Shown here one piece after another: positions 31,200-39,687 of a stretch of 64,000 nt of DNA. Source of the stretch: Microbacterium sufflavum (GTDB lineage Bacteria > Actinomycetota > Actinomycetes > Actinomycetales > Microbacteriaceae); assembly GCF_023091155.1 (NCBI RefSeq), contig NZ_JAHWXK010000001.1:992001-1056000 (forward strand). Direction: 5' to 3'. The position numbers were made by a program, and so were the translations under genes. Every line of letters begins with the position of its first letter. Within the stretch, counting starts at the first letter, position 1. The notes below the pieces were generated by a model that was not told the origin of the DNA, ran no database searches, and saw nothing but the letters and a program-made list of their open reading frames with translations.

Positions 31200-33773
31200 A
31201 TGACCTCCCCCACCCCTGCGGTGCGGTGGCGGCGTCGCGGACTCACGTCCGTCGCGCTGCTCGCCGTGCTCGGCGGCGCCGTCGTCGCTCCCGCGGCCCT
31301 CGCCGCACCCGACCCCGAGGTGCCCACCGGCTCGCTCATCACCGGCGACACCGCCTGGCACTATCTCGACGACGGCACCGACCCGTCGCCCGCCCCGGCC
31401 GCCCTGCGCGACTGGACCCTGCCCGCCTTCGACGACAGCGCCTGGAAGACCGCTCCGGGCAGCTTCGGCGCGAAGAACGGCAAGCTCGGCGCTGTCGGGC
31501 CGCAGACGCCGAAGACGCTCCTGAACCACTACCTCGACGGGGTGAAGGCGCCCACGGTCCCGACGTACTTCTTCCGCACCACGTTCGAGCTCGGGGCCGG
31601 CGTCGCCGAGCAGGTCGCAGCCCTGCAGAGCACCGTCACCTACGACGACGCGCTCGTCGTGTGGATCAACGGCACGGAGGTCGCGCGCTACGTCGACGGC
31701 CGCATCACCGACACCACCAACGTCGAGTACGCGGGCGACTCCAACGGCGACCCGCTCACCAGCACGTTCAGCGCCGAGGGCGCACTGCTGCACGACGGCA
31801 CCAACACCATCGCGGTGTCGCTGTTCCAGGACCGCGCCACCAGCTCCGACATCTACTTCGACATGTCGTCGCTCACGCTCGTGCCCGCGTCCGACCCCGG
31901 CACCCCGGTGATCGCCCCGCCCACGCGCGTGATCCTCACCCCGACCGAGCGGCCCGAGGTGTCGCAGTCGTTCTCGTGGCTCGCGGGTGACGCCTCGCAC
32001 ACGGTCGGACAGGTCGAGATCGGCGCGGCGGCCGGCGGTGAGACGCGCGTCGTCGACGCGTACGACGCGGTGGTCGTGAACGGCAACCCGAACAAGCACT
32101 TCTCGGCCACCGTGACCGGACTCACCCCGGCGACGGAGTACCGCTACCGCGTGGGTCTCCCCGGCAGCTGGAGCGACTGGTTCACCTTCCGCACGGCCGA
32201 CCCGAACGCCACCGACTTCCAGTTCCTGTACTACGGCGACGCCCAGATCGGTCTGGACACCACGTGGCCGAGCGTCGTGAAGCAGGCCGAGGCGAACGCA
32301 CCGCGCTCCATCGGCTCCGTGCACGCGGGCGACCTGATCAACACGTCGAGCAACGAGAACGAGTGGCTCAACTGGTTCAAGGGCATGCAGGACTCGGCCG
32401 TCCGCACCAACGTGATGGCGGCCCCCGGCAACCACGAGTACTCCGGCGACAAGCTGCTCACGGCGTGGAAGGCCGCCTTCGAGTACCCGCACAACAACCC
32501 CTCGATGAGCTCGATCGGCGCCCTGGCCGACCTCGCGAAGGGCGACTCCCCCGTGGCGCAGCAGTACCGCGCGTTCTTCGAGCACTGGAGCGCGTTCGCC
32601 GCGGAGACCGCGTACTACACCGACTACCAGGGCGTGCGCTTCATCACGCTGAACGCGACGCGCGACACGACCTTCCTCACCCCGGCCGGCCTCCCGTCGT
32701 GCTCGGGCGCGGACTGCCCGTCGTCGCAGATCGGCACGCTGTGGACGCGGTTCCAGGCGGCGTGGCTCGACCTGCTGCTGCAGAACAGCCCGTCGAAGTG
32801 GAACGTCGTGACCTTCCACCAGCCGGTGTTCTCGGCGTCGGCCGGCCGTGACGAGCCGGTGCTGCGTGCCGAGTGGCTGCCCGTGTTCCAGCGCAACGAC
32901 ATCGACCTGGTGCTGATGGGCCACGACCACACGTACGCCCGCGGCTACGTGAACACCGACGCGACCGACACCCCCGGCCTCACCACGGGCCCCGTGTACG
33001 TGGTGTCGAACTCGGGCGCGAAGCACTACGACCTGGAGACGCCGGAGAAGAACGTCTGGACCAACAACGGCGCCACCCAGGTGCTGCGCGGCGAGGGCGT
33101 GACCACGTACCAGGTGATCGACGTGTCGAAGAACCAGCTCGTGTACCGGTCGTACCTGGCGGAGAAGACGGCGTCCGCGTCGACCGACCTGCCCGTGGGA
33201 GCCGTGTACGACACGTTCACGGTGACCAAGTCCGACGCGGGCGAGAAGTGGGTGACCGAGGCCGGGGTCACTCCCCCGGTGACCGAGGAGCCGGAGCCCG
33301 AGCAGCCCGCGTCCGTCGAGCTGGGCGCGACCACGGTCGCGGCGGGCGGCACGGTCACGGTCTCAGGCAGCGGCTTCGCGGCGGGTGCCGAGCTGCAGCT
33401 GGAGCTCCGCAGCGACCCGGTGTCGCTGGGCACGGTGACGGCCGCGGCCGACGGGTCCTTCTCCCGCACCGTCACGATCCCCGCGGCCACCCCGGCCGGT
33501 GCGCACACACTCGCCGTGATCCTGCCGGACGGCACCGAGGTCACGGCCGCGCTCACCGTGACCTCGGCCGCGGGCGGCGGGGCGACCACCCCGGGCCAGG
33601 GCGGCTCGGGCGGCGCGAGCGACGGCGATCTCGCGACGACCGGTGCCGACAGCGTGCCGTACATCGTCGCCGCGGTCGTGCTGCTCGCCGCGGGCCTCGG
33701 CCTGTTCGCGCTGCGCCGCCGTCGTGCGCTGGCGACGGAGGCCTCGACGGCGGAGTCCACCGAGGCGGAGTAG
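31200..33773 (+). CDS. Secreted purple-acid-phosphatase-like metallophosphoesterase with LATTG wall anchor
   Basis: An 857-residue exported phosphoesterase. A Sec signal peptide (RRRGLTSVALLAVLGGAVVAPAALAA) leads into a beta-rich N-terminal region, then a fibronectin-like purple-acid-phosphatase domain (ATVTGLTPATEYRYRVG). The metallophosphoesterase core shows GDAQIG, HAGDLINTS, APGNHEYSG and MGHDHTYAR, which supply the metal ligands. An Ig-like repeat (VELGATTVAAGGTVTVSGSGF) precedes the sorting signal LATTG at about 811-815, a membrane helix and RRRR. LAXTG is the class E sortase motif. AAGGA lies 7 nt before the ATG. It probably releases phosphate from organic esters at the cell surface. 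Confidence 0.88.
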   Translation: MTSPTPAVRWRRRGLTSVALLAVLGGAVVAPAALAAPDPEVPTGSLITGDTAWHYLDDGTDPSPAPAALRDWTLPAFDDSAWKTAPGSFGAKNGKLGAVGPQTPKTLLNHYLDGVKAPTVPTYFFRTTFELGAGVAEQVAALQSTVTYDDALVVWINGTEVARYVDGRITDTTNVEYAGDSNGDPLTSTFSAEGALLHDGTNTIAVSLFQDRATSSDIYFDMSSLTLVPASDPGTPVIAPPTRVILTPTERPEVSQSFSWLAGDASHTVGQVEIGAAAGGETRVVDAYDAVVVNGNPNKHFSATVTGLTPATEYRYRVGLPGSWSDWFTFRTADPNATDFQFLYYGDAQIGLDTTWPSVVKQAEANAPRSIGSVHAGDLINTSSNENEWLNWFKGMQDSAVRTNVMAAPGNHEYSGDKLLTAWKAAFEYPHNNPSMSSIGALADLAKGDSPVAQQYRAFFEHWSAFAAETAYYTDYQGVRFITLNATRDTTFLTPAGLPSCSGADCPSSQIGTLWTRFQAAWLDLLLQNSPSKWNVVTFHQPVFSASAGRDEPVLRAEWLPVFQRNDIDLVLMGHDHTYARGYVNTDATDTPGLTTGPVYVVSNSGAKHYDLETPEKNVWTNNGATQVLRGEGVTTYQVIDVSKNQLVYRSYLAEKTASASTDLPVGAVYDTFTVTKSDAGEKWVTEAGVTPPVTEEPEPEQPASVELGATTVAAGGTVTVSGSGFAAGAELQLELRSDPVSLGTVTAAADGSFSRTVTIPAATPAGAHTLAVILPDGTEVTAALTVTSAAGGGATTPGQGGSGGASDGDLATTGADSVPYIVAAVVLLAAGLGLFALRRRRALATEASTAESTEAE

Positions 33774-33790
33774 CCGCCCGCGTGACCGAG

Positions 33791-33822
33791 GGCGCCGCCG
33801 GGGCTTCGGCTCCGGCGGCGCC
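33791..33822 (+). terminator. Terminator with UUCG tetraloop
   Basis: Perfect 11-base arms (33791-33801 and 33812-33822) enclose GGCTTCGGCT, whose centre forms a stable C(UUCG)G tetraloop. It lies 17 bp after the phosphatase stop. Confidence 0.7.
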
Positions 33823-33880
33823 TTCGCGCGTCGTGGTCCTGGGATAACCTTCACGTGCCCGAACCCGCGAAGGAGAACCC

Positions 33881-34906
33881 GTGCCCGCGAACGATGTGAT
33901 GGCCGACGAGACCGACCGGATCGTGGCCGCGGCCCTACAGGTGAACGGGCGGGCGTCGTGGGGTGAGATCGCGCGCGCCATCGACCTGCCGGAGCGCACG
34001 GTCGCCCGCCGTGGACAGCGTCTGCTCGACCGCGGCCTCGTACGGGTCTCCACCTACGTCGACCCGGCGAGGGTGCTGCACGCCCGGGCCGTGCTGTTCC
34101 GCATCACGACCGAGCCGCACGCGCTGTGGCACGTCGCCCGCACCCTCGCGCGGCGCACCGACGCCTCCTCGGTGTCGGTCCTGGAGGGCAGCAGCGACAT
34201 CGCGGGCATGCTGCTCCCCCACGACGACGCGTCGATCCGCGAGCTGCTGTTCACCGATTTCCCGGAGGTCGACGGCATCGCGTCGATCAACGTCACCACG
34301 GTGCTGAAGTTCTTCCGCTCGGGGCACGACTGGCGGGTGGGCGTGCTGACCGACGAGCAGGTGCGCATGCTCGACGAGTCGTCGGGCTCGGAGGTCGATC
34401 CGGCCGATGCGCTGAGCGCCGACGAGGAGGCGCTGATCCGGCTGCTGCTGAAGGACGGGCGGATGCCGGTGGCGCAGCTCGCCCGCGCCCTGGGCCTCAA
34501 CGTGACCACGACCCGGCGCCGCATGGAGTCGCTGAACCGGCGCGGCCTGATGCATCCGCGCACCGAGATCGTGCCGAGCCTGTTCGGGCTGGGCCTGGAG
34601 GCTCTCGTGTGGCTGCGCGTGCCGATGGACCGGCTGGAGAAGGTGGGCACGGCTCTGGCCGCGGCTCCGGAGGTGAAGTTCATCGTGGCGACGACGGGCA
34701 CCTCGCAGCTGCTCATGAACGTGCTGGTGACCGATGCCGACGCGTTCTACGACTTCCTCACGGGACCGGCGGTCGCGGGGCACGACGGGCTCGAGGTCGT
34801 GGAGTCGCTCGTCGTGATCACCCCGGTGCTTCGCGGCTCGCTGATCGTCGACGAGGCGCCCGAGGCGCTGGCGCAGGACATGCCGACGGGAGCCATCCGG
34901 CTATAG
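33881..34906 (+). CDS. Double-domain Lrp/AsnC family regulator
   Basis: A 341-residue protein made of two Lrp-like units. The first helix-turn-helix is at about residues 10-50 (DRIVAAALQVNGRASWGEIARAIDLPERTVARRGQRL) and the second at about 182-225 (EEALIRLLLKDGRMPVAQLARALGLNVTTTRRRMESL), each followed by an alpha/beta sensing domain. Start GTG 33881 has AAGGAG 6 nt upstream. It reads towards the aldehyde dehydrogenase/PuuD/ABC cluster and is the likely regulator. Such double Lrp proteins are common in actinobacteria. Confidence 0.88.
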   Translation: MPANDVMADETDRIVAAALQVNGRASWGEIARAIDLPERTVARRGQRLLDRGLVRVSTYVDPARVLHARAVLFRITTEPHALWHVARTLARRTDASSVSVLEGSSDIAGMLLPHDDASIRELLFTDFPEVDGIASINVTTVLKFFRSGHDWRVGVLTDEQVRMLDESSGSEVDPADALSADEEALIRLLLKDGRMPVAQLARALGLNVTTTRRRMESLNRRGLMHPRTEIVPSLFGLGLEALVWLRVPMDRLEKVGTALAAAPEVKFIVATTGTSQLLMNVLVTDADAFYDFLTGPAVAGHDGLEVVESLVVITPVLRGSLIVDEAPEALAQDMPTGAIRL

Positions 34907-34946
34907 GCCGATTCTGTTACGGGAGTGTAAAGAAATGGCGAGATCG

Positions 34947-34973
34947 TTCGCTATAGCTTGACCTAGTGGCGAA
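34947..34973. promoter_or_regulatory. AT-rich promoter region with imperfect palindrome
   Basis: TTCGC and GCGAA arms (34947-34951 and 34969-34973) flank a region with TATAG and a -35-like TTGACC (34958-34963). A matching TATCCT (34984-34989) is 20 bp further on, an unusually long spacer. This is a candidate binding site for the adjacent Lrp-type protein. Confidence 0.35.
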
Positions 34974-34985
34974 ATAGGGCGAGTA

Positions 34986-35016
34986 TCCTCTCCAGGGCCA
35001 TCACCCCTGGAGAGGA
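34986..35016 (+). promoter_or_regulatory. 12-bp perfect inverted repeat covering the ribosome-binding site of the aldehyde dehydrogenase gene
   Basis: Arms TCCTCTCCAGGG (34986-34997) and CCCTGGAGAGGA (35005-35016) flank a 7-base loop. The right arm contains the GGAGAGGA Shine-Dalgarno sequence for GTG 35022. If both arms are transcribed, the hairpin would mask the ribosome-binding site. If transcription starts inside it, the repeat would instead act as a DNA operator. Confidence 0.6.
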
Positions 35017-35021
35017 CGATC

Positions 35022-36512
35022 GTGTTCACGGCTACTGGAGACGACTGGGCGGACCGCGCGGCGACGCTCACCCTGCGCACCCGCATGTTCATCGACGGCG
35101 CGTGGGAGGACGGCACCGCCGAGCCGCTCGCCCCGGTCAGCCCGCGTGACGGTCGCGCCCTGCCGCCCATCGCCGCCGCCTCGGACGCCGACGTCGACCG
35201 CGCCGTCCGCTCGGCCCGCGCCGCGTTCGACTCCGGCGTCTGGTCGCGCATCGCCCCCCGCGAGCGCGGGCAGCGCCTGATCGCGTTCGCGCAGCTCATC
35301 CACGACAACGCCGAAGAGCTCGCCCTCACCATCTCGCTGGAGATGGGCAAGCCCGTGCGCGAGGCCCTGCAGACCGAGCTGCGCGCCGTGGTGAACTGCT
35401 TCCGCTGGTACGGCGAGGCCGTCGACAAGGTGCTCGACGAGCTGCCCGTCACCGCGCCGGGCAGCCTCGCCCTCGTCACCCGCGAACCCGCCGGTGTGGT
35501 CGCCGCCGTCGTACCGTGGAACTTCCCGCTCACGATGACCGCGTGGAAGCTCGCCCCCGCGCTCGCGGTCGGCAACAGCGTGGTGCTCAAGCCCGCCGAG
35601 CACACCACCTTCTCCGCGCTCCGCCTCGCCGAGCTCGCGCACGAGGCGGGCATCCCCGCCGGCGTGCTCAACGTCACCCCCGGTGCCGGGCACATCGCCG
35701 GCCGGGCCCTCGGCGAGCACCACGACGTCGACGTCGTCACCTTCACCGGCTCCCCCGAGGTCGGCCGCCGGTTCCTCGGCTACGCCGCCGCCTCCAACGG
35801 CAAGCGGGTGTGGCCCGAGCTGGGCGGCAAGACCGCGAGCCTCGTGCTCCCCGACGCCGACCTGGAGCGCGCCGTGCGGGCGACCGCCGACGGCTGCTTC
35901 TACAACCAGGGCCAGATGTGCACGGCCTCGTCGCGGCTGCTCGTGCCGCGGGCGCAGCGTGACCGCGCCCTGGAGATCGCCGCCGACGTGGCCCGCACCA
36001 CGCTCCCGGCCGACCCGTTCGACGTGGGCACCTCGATGGGCGCGATCGTCAGCGAGAAGCAGCTCTCCGGCATCGCCGGCTTCGTGGAGCGGGCACAGGC
36101 CGAGGGCGGCGAGCTGGCGGCCGGCAGCCCCGAGCGCTTCGCCGCGGTCGACGGCGGCAGCTACTTCGCCCCCGTCGTGCTCGGGGTCACCCCGCAGCAC
36201 GAGGTCGCACAGCGCGAGGTGTTCGGCCCGGTGCTCTCGGTCATCGCGTACGACGACGTGGAGGAGGCCCTGGCCATCGCGAACGGCACCGAGTACGGGC
36301 TTGCCGCCGCGCTGTGGAGCACCGACCTCAACGCCGTGCACACCCTCTCGCGGCGCCTGCGCGCCGGGGTCGTGTGGGTCAACTGCTTCGAGGAGGGCGA
36401 CATGACCATCCCGTTCGGGGGCGTCAAGGGCTCCGGCTTCGGGCGGGACAAGAGCCTGCACGCGATGGAGAAGTTCACCGACCTCAAGACCACCTGGATC
36501 GAGCTGTCGTGA
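35022..36512 (+). CDS. Aldehyde dehydrogenase (PuuC-like, polyamine/GABA pathway)
   Basis: A 496-residue NAD(P)-dependent aldehyde dehydrogenase. FTGSPEVGR is at about 241-249, the catalytic Glu266 in PELGGK and the catalytic Cys300 in NQGQMCTASSR. The residues and the next gene (a PuuD-like hydrolase) point to oxidation of gamma-glutamyl-gamma-aminobutyraldehyde or a related aminoaldehyde. The start is GTG 35022. It overlaps the PuuD-like gene by 4 bp. A hairpin covers its ribosome-binding site. Confidence 0.87.
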   Translation: MFTATGDDWADRAATLTLRTRMFIDGAWEDGTAEPLAPVSPRDGRALPPIAAASDADVDRAVRSARAAFDSGVWSRIAPRERGQRLIAFAQLIHDNAEELALTISLEMGKPVREALQTELRAVVNCFRWYGEAVDKVLDELPVTAPGSLALVTREPAGVVAAVVPWNFPLTMTAWKLAPALAVGNSVVLKPAEHTTFSALRLAELAHEAGIPAGVLNVTPGAGHIAGRALGEHHDVDVVTFTGSPEVGRRFLGYAAASNGKRVWPELGGKTASLVLPDADLERAVRATADGCFYNQGQMCTASSRLLVPRAQRDRALEIAADVARTTLPADPFDVGTSMGAIVSEKQLSGIAGFVERAQAEGGELAAGSPERFAAVDGGSYFAPVVLGVTPQHEVAQREVFGPVLSVIAYDDVEEALAIANGTEYGLAAALWSTDLNAVHTLSRRLRAGVVWVNCFEEGDMTIPFGGVKGSGFGRDKSLHAMEKFTDLKTTWIELS

Positions 36513-37267
36513 CCCGTCCGCTCATCGGCATCACCACGTGGCGCCGCCTCATCGACACCGACCTCGGCACGGGTCGCCCGGCCCACACGCTCGGCGCCGA
36601 GTACGCCGCGCCGGTCGAGGCGGCCGGCGGCGCCGTCGTCCTGCTGCCGCCCACCGGCGGGGTGGACGAGGTGCTCGACCGTCTCGACGGGCTGGTGCTC
36701 TCCGGCGGGGAAGACGTGCACCCCTCCCGCTACGGTGGCGCCCCGCAGGACGGCAAGACGTACGACTCCGCCCGCGACGGCTACGAGATCGCCCTGGCCC
36801 TCGGTGCCCGCGACCGCGGCCTCCCCGTGCTCGCGATCTGCCGCGGCCTGCAGGTGAGCACCGTCGCCTTCGGCGGCTCGCTGATCGTCGACATCCCCGC
36901 CACCGAGCATCACCATCCCGTGCGCGGCGCCGACGAGCAGCTCTCGGCGCGGCACCCCGTCGTGTTCGCCGAGGACAGCCGCCTCGCCGCCCTGTACGGC
37001 ACGACCGAGCGGATCGTGAACACCATCCACCACCAGTCCGTCGATCGGTCCGCGCCCGGCCTGCGGCCCGTGGCCTGGGCGCCCGACGGCATCGTCGAGG
37101 CCGTCGAGACCGACGGCGACTGGCCCTTCTGGGCGGTGCAGTGGCACCCCGAGAAGATGATCGACCCCGATGAGGCCGCCGAGGAGCGCCCGCTGTTCGC
37201 GGCGTTCGTCGAGGCCGCCCGTGAACGAGCGGCGGAATCCTCCGCCGCGAAGAAAGGAACCCGATGA
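36509..37267 (+). CDS. Gamma-glutamyl-gamma-aminobutyrate hydrolase-like (PuuD-type class I amidotransferase)
   Basis: A 252-residue class I glutamine-amidotransferase-like hydrolase. The nucleophile Cys111 is in LAICRGLQ, with His213 and Glu215 in QWHPEK. VTRPLIGITTWRR at the start and LVLSGGEDVHPSRYGG are typical of the PuuD family, which hydrolyses gamma-glutamyl-GABA to glutamate and GABA. The start is GTG, overlapping the previous stop; it also overlaps the DUF3830 gene by 4 bp. No PuuA or PuuB gene is present in the window. Confidence 0.87.
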   Translation: MTRPLIGITTWRRLIDTDLGTGRPAHTLGAEYAAPVEAAGGAVVLLPPTGGVDEVLDRLDGLVLSGGEDVHPSRYGGAPQDGKTYDSARDGYEIALALGARDRGLPVLAICRGLQVSTVAFGGSLIVDIPATEHHHPVRGADEQLSARHPVVFAEDSRLAALYGTTERIVNTIHHQSVDRSAPGLRPVAWAPDGIVEAVETDGDWPFWAVQWHPEKMIDPDEAAEERPLFAAFVEAARERAAESSAAKKGTR

Positions 37268-37731
37268 CCAAGCAGATCTTCCTCGAGTACGAGAACGGCG
37301 TCCGCGCCGTCGCCACGCTGTTCGAGGACCTCGCCCCCCGCACGTGCGAGGCGATGTGGGGCGCGCTGGAGAAGCCGGTCACCATGCAGACCATGCACGC
37401 GATGTACGCCGGGCCCGAGGTCATGATGGGACTGCCCGAGGAGGCGCAGAACTTCGACCCGGAGGCCGTGCCCGCCGAGAACCAGCAGGTCGTGCCCGCA
37501 CCCGGTGATCTGCAGTGGTACTGGCAGCGCCCGATGCAGATGGGCGGACTGCCGTTCGAGTGGTATGAGATCGGCGTCTTCTACGATCGTGGTGCCCGTA
37601 TTCTCGGCCCGCTCGGATGGACACCCGTCAACATCTGGGCCGGCATCACCGAAGGACTCGCGGAGTTCGCTCAGGAGAGCGCCGCGATCCGCATCGACGG
37701 AGCGAAGCAGCTCACCCTCGGACGCCTCTAG
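37264..37731 (+). CDS. DUF3830 family protein
   Basis: A 155-residue protein of the DUF3830 family (cyclophilin-like beta-barrel fold by family description). Visible features: FLEYENGVRAVATLFEDLAPRTCEAMWGALEKPV near the start, and PGDLQWYW with YEIGVFYDRGARILGPLGWTPVNIWAGI later, which are the family's conserved stretches. No catalytic residue is known. The start has AAAGGA 5-6 nt upstream and overlaps the PuuD-like gene. Its place inside a polyamine-type operon suggests a role in handling the same substrate. Confidence 0.82.
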   Translation: MTKQIFLEYENGVRAVATLFEDLAPRTCEAMWGALEKPVTMQTMHAMYAGPEVMMGLPEEAQNFDPEAVPAENQQVVPAPGDLQWYWQRPMQMGGLPFEWYEIGVFYDRGARILGPLGWTPVNIWAGITEGLAEFAQESAAIRIDGAKQLTLGRL

Positions 37732-37777
37732 GCGTCACCCCTCCCCCCGTGCTGGACCCATCCCGAAGGAGCAGTGC

Positions 37778-38863
37778 ATGAACACCCGCAGAATCCTCAC
37801 CGCCGGAGCGCTCGTCGCCACCGGCGCCCTCGTCCTCGCCGGCTGTGCCGCCGGTGACGACGAGTCCTCCGCGTCCGGCGGCGAGAAGGAGTTCGCCGGC
37901 GAGACCCTGGTCGTCACGTCGTTCGGCGGCGACTGGGAGAAGGCCTTCATCGAGGCCGTCGTCGACCCGTTCGAGGAGGAGACGGGCGCGAAGGTCGAGC
38001 TGATCACCCTGTACAGCGCCGACGCGCTCGCGCAGGTCACCGCCCAGAAGGCGAGCCCGCAGATCGACGTCGTGCACTTCTCCGGCGGCCAGGAGTTCAC
38101 CGCCGCCGAGCAGGGCCTCATCGCGCCGATCGCCGCCGACGACCTGTCGGAGTCCGGCGACCTGATCGACATCGCGACCGCCGGTCTCGAGCGCGGCGAG
38201 GGCCCCGTCATCCAGCTCGCCCCGATCGGCCTGGTCTACAACACCGAGGCGGACGCTCCGGCGCCCACCTCGTGGGAGGACCTGTTCGACGACGCGTACG
38301 CCGGTCACATCGCGCTGACCGACTTCTCGAACACGTACGGCGTGCTGTCGATGCTGCGGGTGGCCGACACCCTCGGCGGCGGCATCGACGACCCGTCCGA
38401 GGCGATCTCGGAGCTCGGGGCCCTGGCCTCGTCGGGCGACGCGATCGTGGTGCCGACCTCGCCCGACCTGCAGACCGCATTCGCCCAGCGCGACACCTGG
38501 CTCGCGCCGTACGCCATGGACTACGCGGGCACGCTGCAGGACGCGGGTCTCCCGGTGGAGTTCATCGTGCCCGAGGAGGGTGCGACGGCGTCGCTCATCA
38601 CCGCGAACGTGGTCGAGGGTCGCGACAACCCCGACCTGGCGAAGCTGTTCATCGACTTCGAGCTGCGCCCGGAGGCGCAGGCCGTCTTCGCGGAGAACAT
38701 GCGCTACTCCCCGGTCAACACCAAGGCCGAGCTGTCGGACGAGGCGGCCGAGTCCGTGCTGACCGGCGACGAGCTCGACGACGTCGTCGTCTACGCGCCC
38801 GGCGACATCGCCGCGTCGCGTCAGGCGTGGACCGATGAGTGGAATGCGCTGATCACCAAATGA
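37778..38863 (+). CDS. Polyamine-type ABC transporter substrate-binding lipoprotein
   Basis: A 361-residue lipoprotein with lipobox LAGC (Cys23) and a PotD/SBP-family-1-like body: ETLVVTSFGGDWEKAFIEAVVDPFEEETGAKVELI, then IGLVYNTEADAPAPTSWEDLFDDAYAGHIAL. AAGGAG lies 6 nt before ATG 37778. It is followed directly by two permeases and an ATPase. The neighbourhood indicates a putrescine, GABA or related amine as substrate, but the binding pocket cannot be assigned from sequence. Confidence 0.87.
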   Translation: MNTRRILTAGALVATGALVLAGCAAGDDESSASGGEKEFAGETLVVTSFGGDWEKAFIEAVVDPFEEETGAKVELITLYSADALAQVTAQKASPQIDVVHFSGGQEFTAAEQGLIAPIAADDLSESGDLIDIATAGLERGEGPVIQLAPIGLVYNTEADAPAPTSWEDLFDDAYAGHIALTDFSNTYGVLSMLRVADTLGGGIDDPSEAISELGALASSGDAIVVPTSPDLQTAFAQRDTWLAPYAMDYAGTLQDAGLPVEFIVPEEGATASLITANVVEGRDNPDLAKLFIDFELRPEAQAVFAENMRYSPVNTKAELSDEAAESVLTGDELDDVVVYAPGDIAASRQAWTDEWNALITK

Positions 38864-39687
38864 GCGTCCGAACCCGTAGGGAGCCCTGGCTCCTGCTCCT
38901 GCCGGCGATCGTGCTGCTCGCGCTCGCCTTCCTCACCCCGGTGGCCGGCATGCTTCTCATGAGCGTGCAATCGCCGGCAGGCGGGTTCACCCTCGACAAC
39001 TTCACCCGCTTGTTCGCGAGCGAATATCACCTCCAGGCGGCGCTGCGTTCGCTCCGCCTGGGGGTGATCCAGACGGTGATCACGCTGGTCATCGCCATCC
39101 CGCTGTCGTACATCATGGCCAGGGCCGGCTCGAAGGTGCGCTCGTTCCTGCTGATCGTGGTGATCCTGCCGCTGATGACCAGCGTCGTGGTGCGCACGTT
39201 CGGCTGGGTGGTGCTGATGGGTCCGTCGGGCCTGATGATGCAGATCCCCGGCGCGGAGCTCCTCGTCGGCGGCACCCAGGGCTTCCTCGGCACCGAGACG
39301 GGCGTGGTGATCGCGATGGTGCAGGTGCTCCTGCCGTTCGCGGTGCTCAGCATCCTCGGCGTGATCTCCGGCATCAGGCCGCAGCTGGAAGAGGCGTCGC
39401 GCACGCTCGGCGCCGGCTTCTGGCGCACGCTGCGCCACGTGGTGCTGCCGCTGTCGGTGCCGGGCATCGTCGCGGGCGCCTCGCTGGTGTTCGTGCTGTC
39501 GGTGAGCTCGTTCATCACCCCCCGCTTCATCGGCGGCTCGCAGATCCCCGTGTTCGCGCAGACCATCTACGTCGACGCGACCACCAACCTCGACTGGGCG
39601 TTCGCGGCGGCGCAGGCCGTGCTGCTGTTCGCGGGCGTCATGCTCGTGCTCGCGGCCACGTCCCGGCTCGGGAAGCAGAAGGTGTGA
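38860..39687 (+). CDS. Polyamine-type ABC transporter permease (PotB-like)
   Basis: A 275-residue membrane protein with six helices. The coupling loop is EEASRTLGAGFWRTLRHVVLPLSVPGIVAG, the EAA motif contacting the ATPase. The first helix PWLLLLPAIVLLALAFLTPVAGM is typical of PotB-type subunits. ATG 38860 overlaps the binding-protein stop by 4 bp. Confidence 0.9.
   Translation: MSVRTRREPWLLLLPAIVLLALAFLTPVAGMLLMSVQSPAGGFTLDNFTRLFASEYHLQAALRSLRLGVIQTVITLVIAIPLSYIMARAGSKVRSFLLIVVILPLMTSVVVRTFGWVVLMGPSGLMMQIPGAELLVGGTQGFLGTETGVVIAMVQVLLPFAVLSILGVISGIRPQLEEASRTLGAGFWRTLRHVVLPLSVPGIVAGASLVFVLSVSSFITPRFIGGSQIPVFAQTIYVDATTNLDWAFAAAQAVLLFAGVMLVLAATSRLGKQKV

Noticed and set aside
31119..33026. Long minus-strand open frame opposite the metallophosphatase
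   Set aside because: The plus strand shows a signal peptide, metal-binding motifs and a sorting signal; the minus frame has none.
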